Assembly (NCBI RefSeq): GCF_902506375.1
Contig: NZ_LR733284.1
Coordinates: forward strand, 1,662,059-1,726,058
Direction: 5' to 3'
DNA: 64,000 nucleotides
DNA from: Microbacterium sp. 8M
Lineage (GTDB): Bacteria > Actinomycetota > Actinomycetes > Actinomycetales > Microbacteriaceae
This document shows, piece after piece, positions 44,555 through 52,464 of the stretch (positions are counted from its first letter, which is position 1; the number at the start of each line of letters is the position of its first letter). The translations under genes were made by a program, and so were the position numbers. Under the pieces are notes generated by a model. That model saw only the letters and a program-made list of their open reading frames with translations, was not told the origin of the DNA and searched no databases.

Positions 44555-45094
44555 ATGACCGACGAGACGGACGGGCGGGGATCCGCGCGACGCCGGGGAC
44601 GCGACGCCGGGCCCGGCGCGCTGCGACCCGTCCGGCCCGCAGTCGAGCCTTCCGTCGTCGCGGAGCGGTCCGAAGAGGCGCGCGCGCCGGAGCCGAGAGT
44701 GCGAGGCTTCCGCCGCTGGCGCAGACAACGCCCGTTCGCGGGTGGCGTCCTCGTCGCGCTCGGGGGCGTGGAGATGTTCTTCTCGGGTCAGCTCGACATC
44801 GGGCACCTGCACGTGCAGCTCGGCATCGAGGGGCTGCAGGCGACGATCATCCCGATCGCTCTGCTGCTGCTCGGGATCCTCGCCGTCCTGATGCCCGCGC
44901 ATCACGTGTTCTACGGGATCCTGGCCCTCGTCGTGGCGATCTACTCGCTGATCGGCGTGAACCTCGGGGGGTTCATCGTCGGAATGCTGCTCGCTGGCAC
45001 CGGCGCGGTGCTCGTGGTGGCCTGGATGGGGCCGCGGACCTCTGCGGCGGACTCCCCTGAGGCGGACTCCGTGGCGGAAGAGGGCGTGTCGTGA
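44555..45094 (+). CDS. DUF6114 family membrane protein
   Basis: A 179-residue protein with a 60-residue charged cytoplasmic head (WRRQRPFAGGVLVALGGVEM at its end is the family start) and then three to four membrane helices including GIEGLQATIIPIALLLLGIL. A short conserved loop, FFSGQLDIGHLHVQL, joins helices 1 and 2. The ATG at 44555 is preferred because TGAGGAA lies nine bases upstream; ATG 44531 would overlap the DUF6230 gene. Function unknown; likely a membrane partner of the two exported neighbours. Ends in a GTGA overlap with the next gene. Confidence 0.85.
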   Translation: MTDETDGRGSARRRGRDAGPGALRPVRPAVEPSVVAERSEEARAPEPRVRGFRRWRRQRPFAGGVLVALGGVEMFFSGQLDIGHLHVQLGIEGLQATIIPIALLLLGILAVLMPAHHVFYGILALVVAIYSLIGVNLGGFIVGMLLAGTGAVLVVAWMGPRTSAADSPEADSVAEEGVS

Positions 45095-45816
45095 TCGGAT
45101 CGCGCCGTTCGGGAGCCGTGGTCCTCGCGGTCCTCGCGCTGCTCGCTCCGATGACACTGGGCGCTGCTGCGGCACCGGCGTCGCGACCGGCAGCCCTGTG
45201 CATCCCGTTGCTGTGGTGCCCTTCCCCGAGTCCGACGCCGACTCCCACGCCCACCCCGGCGCCGGGCACTCCCGGCACCGCCACGCCGGGGCTCCCCGCC
45301 GTGCCGGGCGCGCCCTCGGCTCCGGGTTCGACGACGCCCGCGGCACCCGGGTCGCCGACGCCGGCGCCGACCCCGGTGGCGGCCGCGAAGGACGACGGTG
45401 CTCCGATCTTCACCAAGACGCCCGCGTCGATGGGCTCCCAGGGGCTGTCGTTCACGGGTCTGAGCGGCATCGCGATCGTGGATGTGCCCACGGTCGACGG
45501 CGGCACGGTGCGCACCCTGAAGATCTCCGCGGACTCGATCACCATCAGCGGCTTCTCGCTCACCGTGCGCCCGCCGGACAAGGCCGGTCTGGTGACGAAC
45601 GCCGACACGATGACGCTGAAGGGGCACGTGAGCGTGTACCTCGGCTCGATCACCGCCACCACGCAGGACGGCCGAGCGCTCACGCTCGGGACCGACACGC
45701 CCCCGCCGCTGGACGACGTCGCGCCGGGGCTGCTCCGCGTCACGATGGGGCTCGTCGGAACGGTCGCCGACTCGATCAGCTACACGAACACCGATCAGCG
45801 CATCGTCGAACCGTGA
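45091..45816 (+). CDS. Secreted beta-rich protein of the DUF6230/DUF6114 operon
   Basis: A 241-residue exported protein: signal peptide (AVVLAVLALLAPMTLGAAAA), a short segment with two cysteines (ALCIPLLWCPSP), a Pro/Thr/Ser/Ala linker of about 50 residues resembling a wall-spanning stalk, and a C-terminal beta domain of about 140 residues (SADSITISGFSLTV; NADTMTLKGHVSVYLGSITA). The domain's strand pattern, with a repeated ADxxxxxG element, loosely recalls OstA/LptA-type or lipid-binding beta folds, which I treat only as a hint. I do not recognise a named family. Confidence 0.78.
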   Translation: MIGSRRSGAVVLAVLALLAPMTLGAAAAPASRPAALCIPLLWCPSPSPTPTPTPTPAPGTPGTATPGLPAVPGAPSAPGSTTPAAPGSPTPAPTPVAAAKDDGAPIFTKTPASMGSQGLSFTGLSGIAIVDVPTVDGGTVRTLKISADSITISGFSLTVRPPDKAGLVTNADTMTLKGHVSVYLGSITATTQDGRALTLGTDTPPPLDDVAPGLLRVTMGLVGTVADSISYTNTDQRIVEP

Positions 45817-45844
45817 TGTCCGTCCCTCGGGGCAGACTGGGCGC

Positions 45845-46417
45845 ATGAGCATCGAAGTGCGGCCGGCGACGGTCTTCGAGGATGTCGCGACGCTGGTGGG
45901 GCCGAAGAATCCGACATCGCAGTCGTGCTTCTGCCTGAGCTACCGCATCCCGAGCAAGGAGAGCCAGGCGCTGCGCGGGGAGGCGAGGGCGGAGCGCGTG
46001 CGAGGTCTCTGCGCCGAGGATCCGCCTCCGGGAGTGCTCGCGTACCTCGACGACGAGCCGGTCGGCTGGGCCGCGGTGCATCCGCGGCGCGACACGTCCT
46101 TCGCCCGCAACCGGCTGATCCCGGAGGTCGATGACCTCGACGTGTGGTCGCTGTGGTGCCTGCGCGTGCGGCCGGGGTATCGCAAGCAGGGCATCACGCA
46201 CACGCTCATCGACGGTGCGGTCGCCTTCGCCCGCGAGTACGGCGCGCCCGCCATCGAGGCGTATCCGGTCGACAACCGCGGCGCGAAGGTGGACTTGACG
46301 ATGGCGTACGTCGGCACCCGGGCACTGTTCGAGGCCGCCGGATTCACGAAGGCCGCGGACACCGGATCCGTGATCAACGGATTCCCCCGCGTGCTGATGC
46401 GGCGGGATCTGCGCTAG
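45845..46417 (+). CDS. GNAT-family N-acetyltransferase
   Basis: A 190-residue acetyltransferase-fold protein. The acetyl-CoA loop is CLRVRPGYRKQGITHTLIDG (R/Q-x-x-G-x-G/A type, here RKQGIT), preceded by the strand VWSLWCLRV and followed by EAYPVDN. The N-terminal part (SQSCFCLSYRIPSKE) is typical of a subgroup seen in actinomycetes with unknown substrates. A CAGACT hexamer six bases before the ATG may be a weak leaderless -10. Convergent with the NUDIX gene 20 bases away. Confidence 0.85.
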   Translation: MSIEVRPATVFEDVATLVGPKNPTSQSCFCLSYRIPSKESQALRGEARAERVRGLCAEDPPPGVLAYLDDEPVGWAAVHPRRDTSFARNRLIPEVDDLDVWSLWCLRVRPGYRKQGITHTLIDGAVAFAREYGAPAIEAYPVDNRGAKVDLTMAYVGTRALFEAAGFTKAADTGSVINGFPRVLMRRDLR

Positions 46418-46437
46418 GCGCTGCGACTGCTCAGCTC

Positions 46438-46923
46438 TCAGCTCTTCGGCGGTCGTCCGCCGCGGAAATGCGCGGGATCGTCCTCGGCAACCGCGAGAGC
46501 GATCTTGCGCACGTCGGCGTCATCCACGTCGCCCATGGCGGCGAGGTCGTAGAAGCCGACCTCGGTGAGCTCGCCGTCCGCCGGGTGCGGTTCGCCGGAC
46601 ACCCAGCTGCAACGGAACACCAGATCCAGGTAATCCACCTGGTCGCCGTTCGCGTAGGTGGTGCGAGGCAGCTGCTGCACCAGCGCGAGTCGCTCGACCT
46701 TCACGGTCACGCCGGCCTCCTCCAGGCACTCCCGCACGGCGGTGTCCGCCGGCTCCTCGCCGGGCTCGACGATGCCCGAGATCGCCTGCCAAGCGCCGTT
46801 GTCGGCGCGCTTGCCGAGCAGCACCTTCTCATCGCGGAACACGATCGCGGTCACGCCGACGAGGTTCAGCGGGGCTTGGCCGATGTGCTCGCGCAGGGCG
46901 ACGACGAAGTCGGGGGTGCTCAT
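46438..46923 (-). CDS. NUDIX hydrolase
   Basis: A 161-residue NUDIX enzyme. The Nudix box is GIVEPGEEPADTAVRECLEE followed by AGV, agreeing with GxxxxxExxxxxxxREUxEExGU. The surrounding IVFRDEKVLLGKRADNGAWQ is the usual substrate-entry strand of the MutT/ADP-ribose type. Substrate (oxidised nucleotides, ADP-ribose or another NDP-X) cannot be told from sequence alone. ATG start six bases after TAGCCT on its strand. Confidence 0.9.
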   Translation of the reverse strand: MSTPDFVVALREHIGQAPLNLVGVTAIVFRDEKVLLGKRADNGAWQAISGIVEPGEEPADTAVRECLEEAGVTVKVERLALVQQLPRTTYANGDQVDYLDLVFRCSWVSGEPHPADGELTEVGFYDLAAMGDVDDADVRKIALAVAEDDPAHFRGGRPPKS

Positions 46924-46929
46924 AGAACC

Positions 46930-46935
46930 AGGCTA
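46930..46935 (-). promoter_or_regulatory. -10 hexamer TAGCCT for the NUDIX gene, leaderless type
   Basis: Minus strand: TAGCCT, six bases, ATG 46923. Confidence 0.55.
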
Positions 46936-47045
46936 TCGGCGTCCTGCAGGGGACCGACGCGTCGATGCCGGAGAATACGAGCACCGTCGGGAAAGCCGTT
47001 TCGGCGAACTTGGAACCGTCATCCTTCTTTCAGGCAATACATAGT

Positions 47046-47648
47046 GTGAGCACAGACAGCGAGATCATTCAGCGGTCGCTCGGGCAGCCCCGTGCGTTCG
47101 CGGAATTGTTCGACCGGCACGCAGGGGCGCTCGGCGGCTACGCCGCCCGGCGCCTCGGCGCGGACGCCGGCCAGGACATCCTGAGCGAGACGTTCCTGGT
47201 CGCGTTCGCACGAAGAGCCTCATTCGACACGGCCTGGGATTCGGCACTTCCGTGGTTGTACGGGATCGCCTCCCGGCTGATCCGGAAGCATCGTGCGACC
47301 GAGGCGAAGCACCTTCGCTCGAGTGCGGAGTTCGCGCGTCGCGAGGAGATCATCTCGCACGGCGGCCTCGATTCGACGATCGCACGCCTCGACGCCGAAC
47401 TCTCGACGAGGGAACTCGCTCCTCGCATCGCCGCGCTGTCCGGAAAGGAGCGCGAGACGCTGCTCCTCTACGCCTGGGGCGACCTGACGTACGAGGAGGT
47501 CGCGCAGGCGCTCGGCGTCCCGGTAGGGACCGTCCGATCGAGGATGAACCGCGTGCGCACGAAGCTGGATCCCGCCCGGGTGACGACGCCCGCACGGGTC
47601 ATGACGAAGGAAGGAGAGGTCGATGGACGTTTTCGAGCGCGTGCGTGA
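47046..47648 (+). CDS. ECF-type RNA polymerase sigma factor
   Basis: About 200 residues from GTG 47046 (an in-frame ATG at 46965 would add 27 residues with no family match). Region 2 covers AFAELFDRHAGALGGYAARR and AGQDILSETFLVAFARR, region 4 covers LSGKERETLLLYAWGDLTYE and VAQALGVPVGTVRSRMNRVR. GGAACC at 47012 and AATAC near 47036 resemble an ECF-type promoter, so it may activate itself. It overlaps its membrane partner gene by 26 bases, the usual layout for a sigma and its regulator, although the partner lacks a recognised zinc-type anti-sigma motif. Confidence 0.88.
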   Translation: MSTDSEIIQRSLGQPRAFAELFDRHAGALGGYAARRLGADAGQDILSETFLVAFARRASFDTAWDSALPWLYGIASRLIRKHRATEAKHLRSSAEFARREEIISHGGLDSTIARLDAELSTRELAPRIAALSGKERETLLLYAWGDLTYEEVAQALGVPVGTVRSRMNRVRTKLDPARVTTPARVMTKEGEVDGRFRARA

Positions 47649-48723
47649 GGTGAATGCGGGGGCGGGCCTCACGGCGGAGCAGATCGCGACGGCTCGGTCG
47701 CGCATCCTCGGCGGGATCGACGATCGTGCTGCCGTGGCGCGCAAGCGCGCGTCGCGGCGCCCGATGTATCTGATCGCCGGAGGCGCCGTCGGTGTCGCCG
47801 CGATCACGACAGCGGTTCTCGTCGTCAACCAGCACGCTGCGCCCGCGCCGCAGGTGGAGGCGGTGCCGGCTCCGACCGCGAGTCCGGTGCCGACGCCGGA
47901 GCCCACACCGTCACCGTCCCCGTCTCCGGGCACGGGAGCGGGCACGGGCATCGTCGAGCCTTTCCCCGGCACGACGCCGCAGGCGGGACAGTATCTTGAG
48001 ATCAGTTCGACCGTGGCGATGCTTCGCTACCGTGGCCCCGACACGGCGCAACCATACGAATGGCTCTTCCGGGACAATTACACGTCCCAGCCGCCGATTT
48101 CTGCGCTGCTGGTCCAGGGGCAGCGATCGATGTTCGTCCCTGCCGACAGAACGGCCGAGTGGATAAGCGTTGATGGACCGCAGAACGAACGGATCCGGTC
48201 TTTTCCGGATCCGCAGACAGCTGAGGACGGACAAGCATGGGCCACGATGCTCCCCGAGGACGGCGGGAGAAAAACCGTACGCGACACAGGAGAAGCGCTG
48301 GTAGGCAACTACCTCTGGAACCGGGATTACACCATCTACCCGCGCGATCCCCAGGCTTTGCTCGGTTACCTTCGTGACTTCTTCGCGCCCACTGGCAGCA
48401 GCAGGGAGGACTCTGTGGCGACCGCCATCGTCGCACTGCTCAGGTCAAACCTGGCCCCGCCGGAAGTGCGGCGGACTTTCATCGACGCGCTCGCGATTTC
48501 GGGCCTCGCAACGGTCGAGTCCGTCGACGGTTCGGTGACGACGTACGGCATAGACATCACGACGGTCAATCCACATCGCGAGACGGTGTCGATCGACGCC
48601 ACCACGGGGTGGGTCGTCCAATACACGGAGACCACAAGCCGGAATGACGGTGGGCTCGTCCCGACGTCGATACCTGATCTTCGGATCACGTCGACGGTGT
48701 CGATCGTCGACTCGGCTCCGTAG
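47623..48723 (+). CDS. Membrane protein coupled to the ECF sigma factor (CU044_5270-like)
   Basis: A 366-residue protein: about 45 basic cytoplasmic residues, one membrane helix (MYLIAGGAVGVAAITTAVLV), a Pro/Thr/Ser stalk (residues 85-115), and a large outer domain with YLEISSTVAMLRY, YPRDPQALLGYLRDFF and a C-terminal beta part (TYGIDITTVNPHRETVSIDA). The segment around PRDPQALLGYLR and its pairing with a sigma gene recall the CU044_5270 family of actinomycetes. It could be an anti-sigma or sensor. The outer domain's DNA is visibly less GC-rich than the neighbours. Function is inferred from context only. Confidence 0.75.
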   Translation: MDVFERVREVNAGAGLTAEQIATARSRILGGIDDRAAVARKRASRRPMYLIAGGAVGVAAITTAVLVVNQHAAPAPQVEAVPAPTASPVPTPEPTPSPSPSPGTGAGTGIVEPFPGTTPQAGQYLEISSTVAMLRYRGPDTAQPYEWLFRDNYTSQPPISALLVQGQRSMFVPADRTAEWISVDGPQNERIRSFPDPQTAEDGQAWATMLPEDGGRKTVRDTGEALVGNYLWNRDYTIYPRDPQALLGYLRDFFAPTGSSREDSVATAIVALLRSNLAPPEVRRTFIDALAISGLATVESVDGSVTTYGIDITTVNPHRETVSIDATTGWVVQYTETTSRNDGGLVPTSIPDLRITSTVSIVDSAP

Positions 48724-48735
48724 CCGGCTCAGAGT

Positions 48736-48767
48736 TTCGGCCCGGACCCCTCGGGGTCCGGGCCGAA
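48736..48767. terminator. Terminator after the sigma factor operon
   Basis: TTCGGCCCGGACCCC and GGGGTCCGGGCCGAA form a perfect 15-base stem with a TC loop. Confidence 0.85.
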
Positions 48768-48798
48768 CACTTCGACGCTCAGCGTCAGTGCCCGAAAG

Positions 48799-48804
48799 TA
48801 GACT
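48799..48804 (+). promoter_or_regulatory. -10 hexamer TAGACT for dnaE, leaderless type
   Basis: TAGACT, six bases, ATG 48811; no ribosome site precedes the start. Confidence 0.6.
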
Positions 48805-48810
48805 CGAGGC

Positions 48811-51800
48811 ATGGCATCAGACTCCTTCGTCCACCTGCACGTGCACAGCGAGTACTCGATGCTGGACGGGGCTGCGCGCATCCAGCCGCTCGTGCAGGAG
48901 GCCGTGGCTCAGGGCATGCCCGCCGTCGCCGTCACCGACCACGGCAACACGTTCGCGGCCTTCGAGTTCTACAAGGCGGCGCAGGCCGCGGGCATCAAGC
49001 CGATCATCGGCATCGAGGCGTACGTCACCCCGGGGACCCACCGCAGCGACAAGTCCCGCGTGCAGTGGGGAACGCCCGAGCAGCGCAGCGATGACGTCTC
49101 CGGATCCGGTGCCTACACGCACATGACGCTGCTGTCCGAGACCACGGAGGGCATGCACAACCTCTTCCGCCTCTCGTCGATCTCGAGCCTCGAAGGCTAC
49201 TACTTCAAGCCGCGCATGGACCGCGAGATCCTGCAGAAGTACTCCAAGGGGCTGATCGCGACGACCGGCTGTCCCTCCGGCGAGATCCAGACCCGCCTGC
49301 GGCTCGGGCAGTACGACGCGGCGCGGGCGGCGGCCGCCGAATTCCAGGACATCTTCGGCAAGGAGAATTACTTCGCCGAGATCATGGACCACGGACTCGA
49401 GATCGAGAGGCGGGTCACCGGCGACCTGCTGCGGATCGCGAAGGACCTGGGGATCCCGCTCGTCGGCACGAACGACCTTCACTACACGCATCAGCACGAC
49501 GCCAAGAGCCATGAGGCGCTGCTCTGCGTGCAGTCCGGATCCACGCTCGCCGACCCGAACCGGTTCAAGTTCGACGGCGACGGCTACTACGTGAAGTCGG
49601 CGGCGGAGATGCGCCAGATCTTCCGTGACCACCCGGAGGCGTGCGACAACACGCTGCTCATCGCGGAGCGCTGCGACGTGTCGTTCAACACCAGTGCGAA
49701 CTTCATGCCGCGGTTCCCGGTGCCGCCCGGGGAGACCGAGGAGAGCTGGTTCATCAAGGAGGTCGAGAAGGGCCTGCACTTCCGGTACCCGAACGGGATC
49801 CCGGATGCCGTGCGCAAGCAGGCCGACTACGAGGTCGAGGTCATCTCGTCCATGGGCTTCCCCGGCTACTTCCTCGTCGTCGCCGACTTCATCAACTGGG
49901 CCAAGGACAACGGCGTGCGCGTCGGTCCGGGCCGTGGCTCCGGCGCCGGTTCCATGGCGGCCTACGCCATGAGGATCACCGACCTGGATCCGCTCGAGCA
50001 CGGTCTCATCTTCGAGCGCTTCCTCAACCCGGACCGCGTCTCGATGCCCGACTTCGATGTCGACTTCGACGACCGCCGCCGTGGCGAGGTGATCCAGTAC
50101 GTCACCGAGAAGTACGGCGACGAGCGAGTCGCCCAGATCGTCACCTACGGCACCATCAAGGCCAAGCAGGCGCTGAAGGACGCCGGACGCGTGCTCGGCT
50201 TCCCGTTCAGCATGGGGGAGAAGCTCACCAAGGCCATGCCGCCCGCCGTGATGGGCAAGGACATGCCTCTGGACGGGATGTTCAACCCGGAGCACCCGCG
50301 GTACAAGGAGGCCAGCGAGTTCCGCGCCGTGATCGAGTCGGATCCGGAGGCGAAGACGGTCTTCGACACCGCGCTCGGTCTGGAGAACCTGAAGCGCCAG
50401 TGGGGTGTGCACGCGGCGGGCGTGATCATGTCGTCGCATCCGCTGATCGACATCATCCCGATCATGAAGCGCGAGCAGGACGGCCAGATCGTCACGCAGT
50501 TCGACTACCCCTCGTGCGAGTCGCTCGGCCTCATCAAGATGGACTTCCTGGGGCTGCGCAACCTCACGATCATCTCGGACGCGCTCGCCAACATCCGGAT
50601 GAACCGCGGCGAGGAGCTCGTCCTCGAGGACCTGTCCCTCGACGACCGCGCCTCGTACGAGCTCCTCGCGCGCGGCGACTCTCTGGGCGTGTTCCAGCTC
50701 GACGGCGGGCCCATGCGCGCGCTCATGCGCCTCATGAAGCCGGACAACTTCGGCGACATCTCGGCGCTCATCGCGCTGTACCGTCCCGGCCCCATGGGGG
50801 CGAACTCGCACACGAACTACGCGCTGCGCAAGAACGGCCTGCAGGAGATCACGCCGATCCACCCCGAGTTCGAGGAATCGCTCAAGGACATCCTGGAGGA
50901 GAGCTACGGCCTCATCATCTACCAGGAGCAGGTGATGGCGATCGCGCAGCGTGTAGCGGGATTCTCGCTCGGCCAGGCAGACATCCTCCGCCGTGCGATG
51001 GGCAAGAAGAAGAAGTCCGAGCTGGACAAGCAGTTCGAGGGCTTCCAGGCCGGCATGCATGCGAACGGCTATTCCGACGGTGCGGTGAACGCGCTGTGGG
51101 AGATCCTGCTGCCGTTCTCCGACTACGCCTTCAACAAAGCCCACTCGGCGGCCTACGGGGTGATCTCGTACTGGACGGCCTACCTCAAGGCGCACTATCC
51201 CGCGGAGTACATGGCGGCGCTGCTGACCAGCGTCGGCGATTCCAAGGACAAGATGGCGCTGTACCTCAACGAGTGCCGTCGCATGGGCATCAAGGTGCTC
51301 CCGCCCGACGTGCGCGAGTCGATCAACTTCTTCGCGGCCGTCGGGGAGGACATCCGCTTCGGTCTCGGCGCCGTGCGCAACGTGGGAACCAACGTCGTCG
51401 AGGGCATCGTGCAGGCGCGGCAGAAGGAGAACTTCACCTCCTTCCACGACTTCCTCAAGAAGGTGCCGCTGCATGTCGCGAACAAGCGCACCGTCGAATC
51501 GCTGATCAAGGCCGGTGCCTTCGACTCGATGGGCGACACCCGGCGCGCGCTCGTGGAGATCCACGAGGACGCCGTCGAGGCCGCCGTCGACCAGAAGCGC
51601 AACGAGGCGCAGGGGGCGATCGGATTCGACTTCGACAGCCTCTACGACGAGGTGGAGGAGGTCGCGCCGCCGAAGGTGCCGAACCGGCCCGAGTGGACGA
51701 AGAAGGACAAGCTCGCCTTCGAACGCGACATGCTCGGCCTGTACGTGTCGGATCATCCTCTAGCCGGTCTCGAGGTGCCGCTGGCCAAGCACGCCTCGAT

Positions 51801-52329
51801 CGCGATCAACAACCTGCTCGAGTCGGAGGACCTGCAGGACGGCGACCAGGTCACGGTCGCGGGCCTCGTGACCAGCGTGCAGCACCGCGTCGCCAAAGCC
51901 AGCGGCAACCCCTACGGCATGATCACGGTCGAGGACTTCCACGGCGAGATCACGATCATGTTCATGGGCAAGACGTATCTGGAGTTCCAGAGCATGCTCC
52001 AGCAGGACGCGATCCTCGCCGTGCGCGGGCGGATCTCGCGGCGCGATGACGGCATGAACCTGCATGCGCAGTCGGCGTTCACGCCGGACGTGGGGGCGTT
52101 CGACGCAGCGGGACCGCTGTCGCTGCTGGTGCCGGAGCAGCGCGCGACCGAGCGCGTGATCGAGGATCTGGCCGACGTGCTGCGCCGGCACGCGGGCGAG
52201 ACCGAGGTCATGCTGAAGATGCACCGGGGCGGCCGCGCGAAGGTGTTCGAGGTGCCGCTGCCGGTGACGGTCACCGCTGACCTGTTCGGCGATCTGAAGT
52301 CGCTGCTCGGCCCGCAGTGCCTGGGCTGA
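48811..52329 (+). CDS. dnaE: DNA polymerase III alpha subunit DnaE1
   Basis: A 1172-residue replicative polymerase. N-terminal PHP domain (VHLHVHSEYSMLDGAARIQP) with the histidine/aspartate metal ligands that support proofreading in actinomycete DnaE1; polymerase palm with GPGRGSGAGSMAAYAM and PDFDVDFDDRRRGEV near residues 412-425 holding the catalytic aspartates; helix-hairpin-helix and, after about residue 1000, an OB fold (VTVAGLVTSVQHRVAKASGN). Length and motif set match DnaE1, not the error-prone DnaE2. It follows a strong terminator. Confidence 0.97.
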   Translation: MASDSFVHLHVHSEYSMLDGAARIQPLVQEAVAQGMPAVAVTDHGNTFAAFEFYKAAQAAGIKPIIGIEAYVTPGTHRSDKSRVQWGTPEQRSDDVSGSGAYTHMTLLSETTEGMHNLFRLSSISSLEGYYFKPRMDREILQKYSKGLIATTGCPSGEIQTRLRLGQYDAARAAAAEFQDIFGKENYFAEIMDHGLEIERRVTGDLLRIAKDLGIPLVGTNDLHYTHQHDAKSHEALLCVQSGSTLADPNRFKFDGDGYYVKSAAEMRQIFRDHPEACDNTLLIAERCDVSFNTSANFMPRFPVPPGETEESWFIKEVEKGLHFRYPNGIPDAVRKQADYEVEVISSMGFPGYFLVVADFINWAKDNGVRVGPGRGSGAGSMAAYAMRITDLDPLEHGLIFERFLNPDRVSMPDFDVDFDDRRRGEVIQYVTEKYGDERVAQIVTYGTIKAKQALKDAGRVLGFPFSMGEKLTKAMPPAVMGKDMPLDGMFNPEHPRYKEASEFRAVIESDPEAKTVFDTALGLENLKRQWGVHAAGVIMSSHPLIDIIPIMKREQDGQIVTQFDYPSCESLGLIKMDFLGLRNLTIISDALANIRMNRGEELVLEDLSLDDRASYELLARGDSLGVFQLDGGPMRALMRLMKPDNFGDISALIALYRPGPMGANSHTNYALRKNGLQEITPIHPEFEESLKDILEESYGLIIYQEQVMAIAQRVAGFSLGQADILRRAMGKKKKSELDKQFEGFQAGMHANGYSDGAVNALWEILLPFSDYAFNKAHSAAYGVISYWTAYLKAHYPAEYMAALLTSVGDSKDKMALYLNECRRMGIKVLPPDVRESINFFAAVGEDIRFGLGAVRNVGTNVVEGIVQARQKENFTSFHDFLKKVPLHVANKRTVESLIKAGAFDSMGDTRRALVEIHEDAVEAAVDQKRNEAQGAIGFDFDSLYDEVEEVAPPKVPNRPEWTKKDKLAFERDMLGLYVSDHPLAGLEVPLAKHASIAINNLLESEDLQDGDQVTVAGLVTSVQHRVAKASGNPYGMITVEDFHGEITIMFMGKTYLEFQSMLQQDAILAVRGRISRRDDGMNLHAQSAFTPDVGAFDAAGPLSLLVPEQRATERVIEDLADVLRRHAGETEVMLKMHRGGRAKVFEVPLPVTVTADLFGDLKSLLGPQCLG

Positions 52330-52403
52330 GTCGGACCGGCCGGGCCGTCGGGCGGACGTGTCCCCGCACGGAGTCCGCTCAGGAGGTCTGCAAACCCGCC
52401 GGG

Positions 52404-52409
52404 TAGTAT
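52404..52409 (+). promoter_or_regulatory. Candidate -10 (TAGTAT) for the membrane protein gene
   Basis: TAGTAT in the 135-base gap after dnaE, about 55 bases before the ATG at 52465. Between them GACGGCCGC occurs twice as a direct repeat, and the ribosome site is AAAGGAAG. Confidence 0.45.
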
Positions 52410-52464
52410 CGGGTCCCGTTCGACGGCCGCCCCTCAGACGGCCGCACGACGAAAGGAAGCACTG

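Noticed and set aside
48817-51756. A 979-codon frame antisense to dnaE
   Set aside because: Mirror reading of dnaE codons; Val/Arg/Asp/His-rich with no motif.
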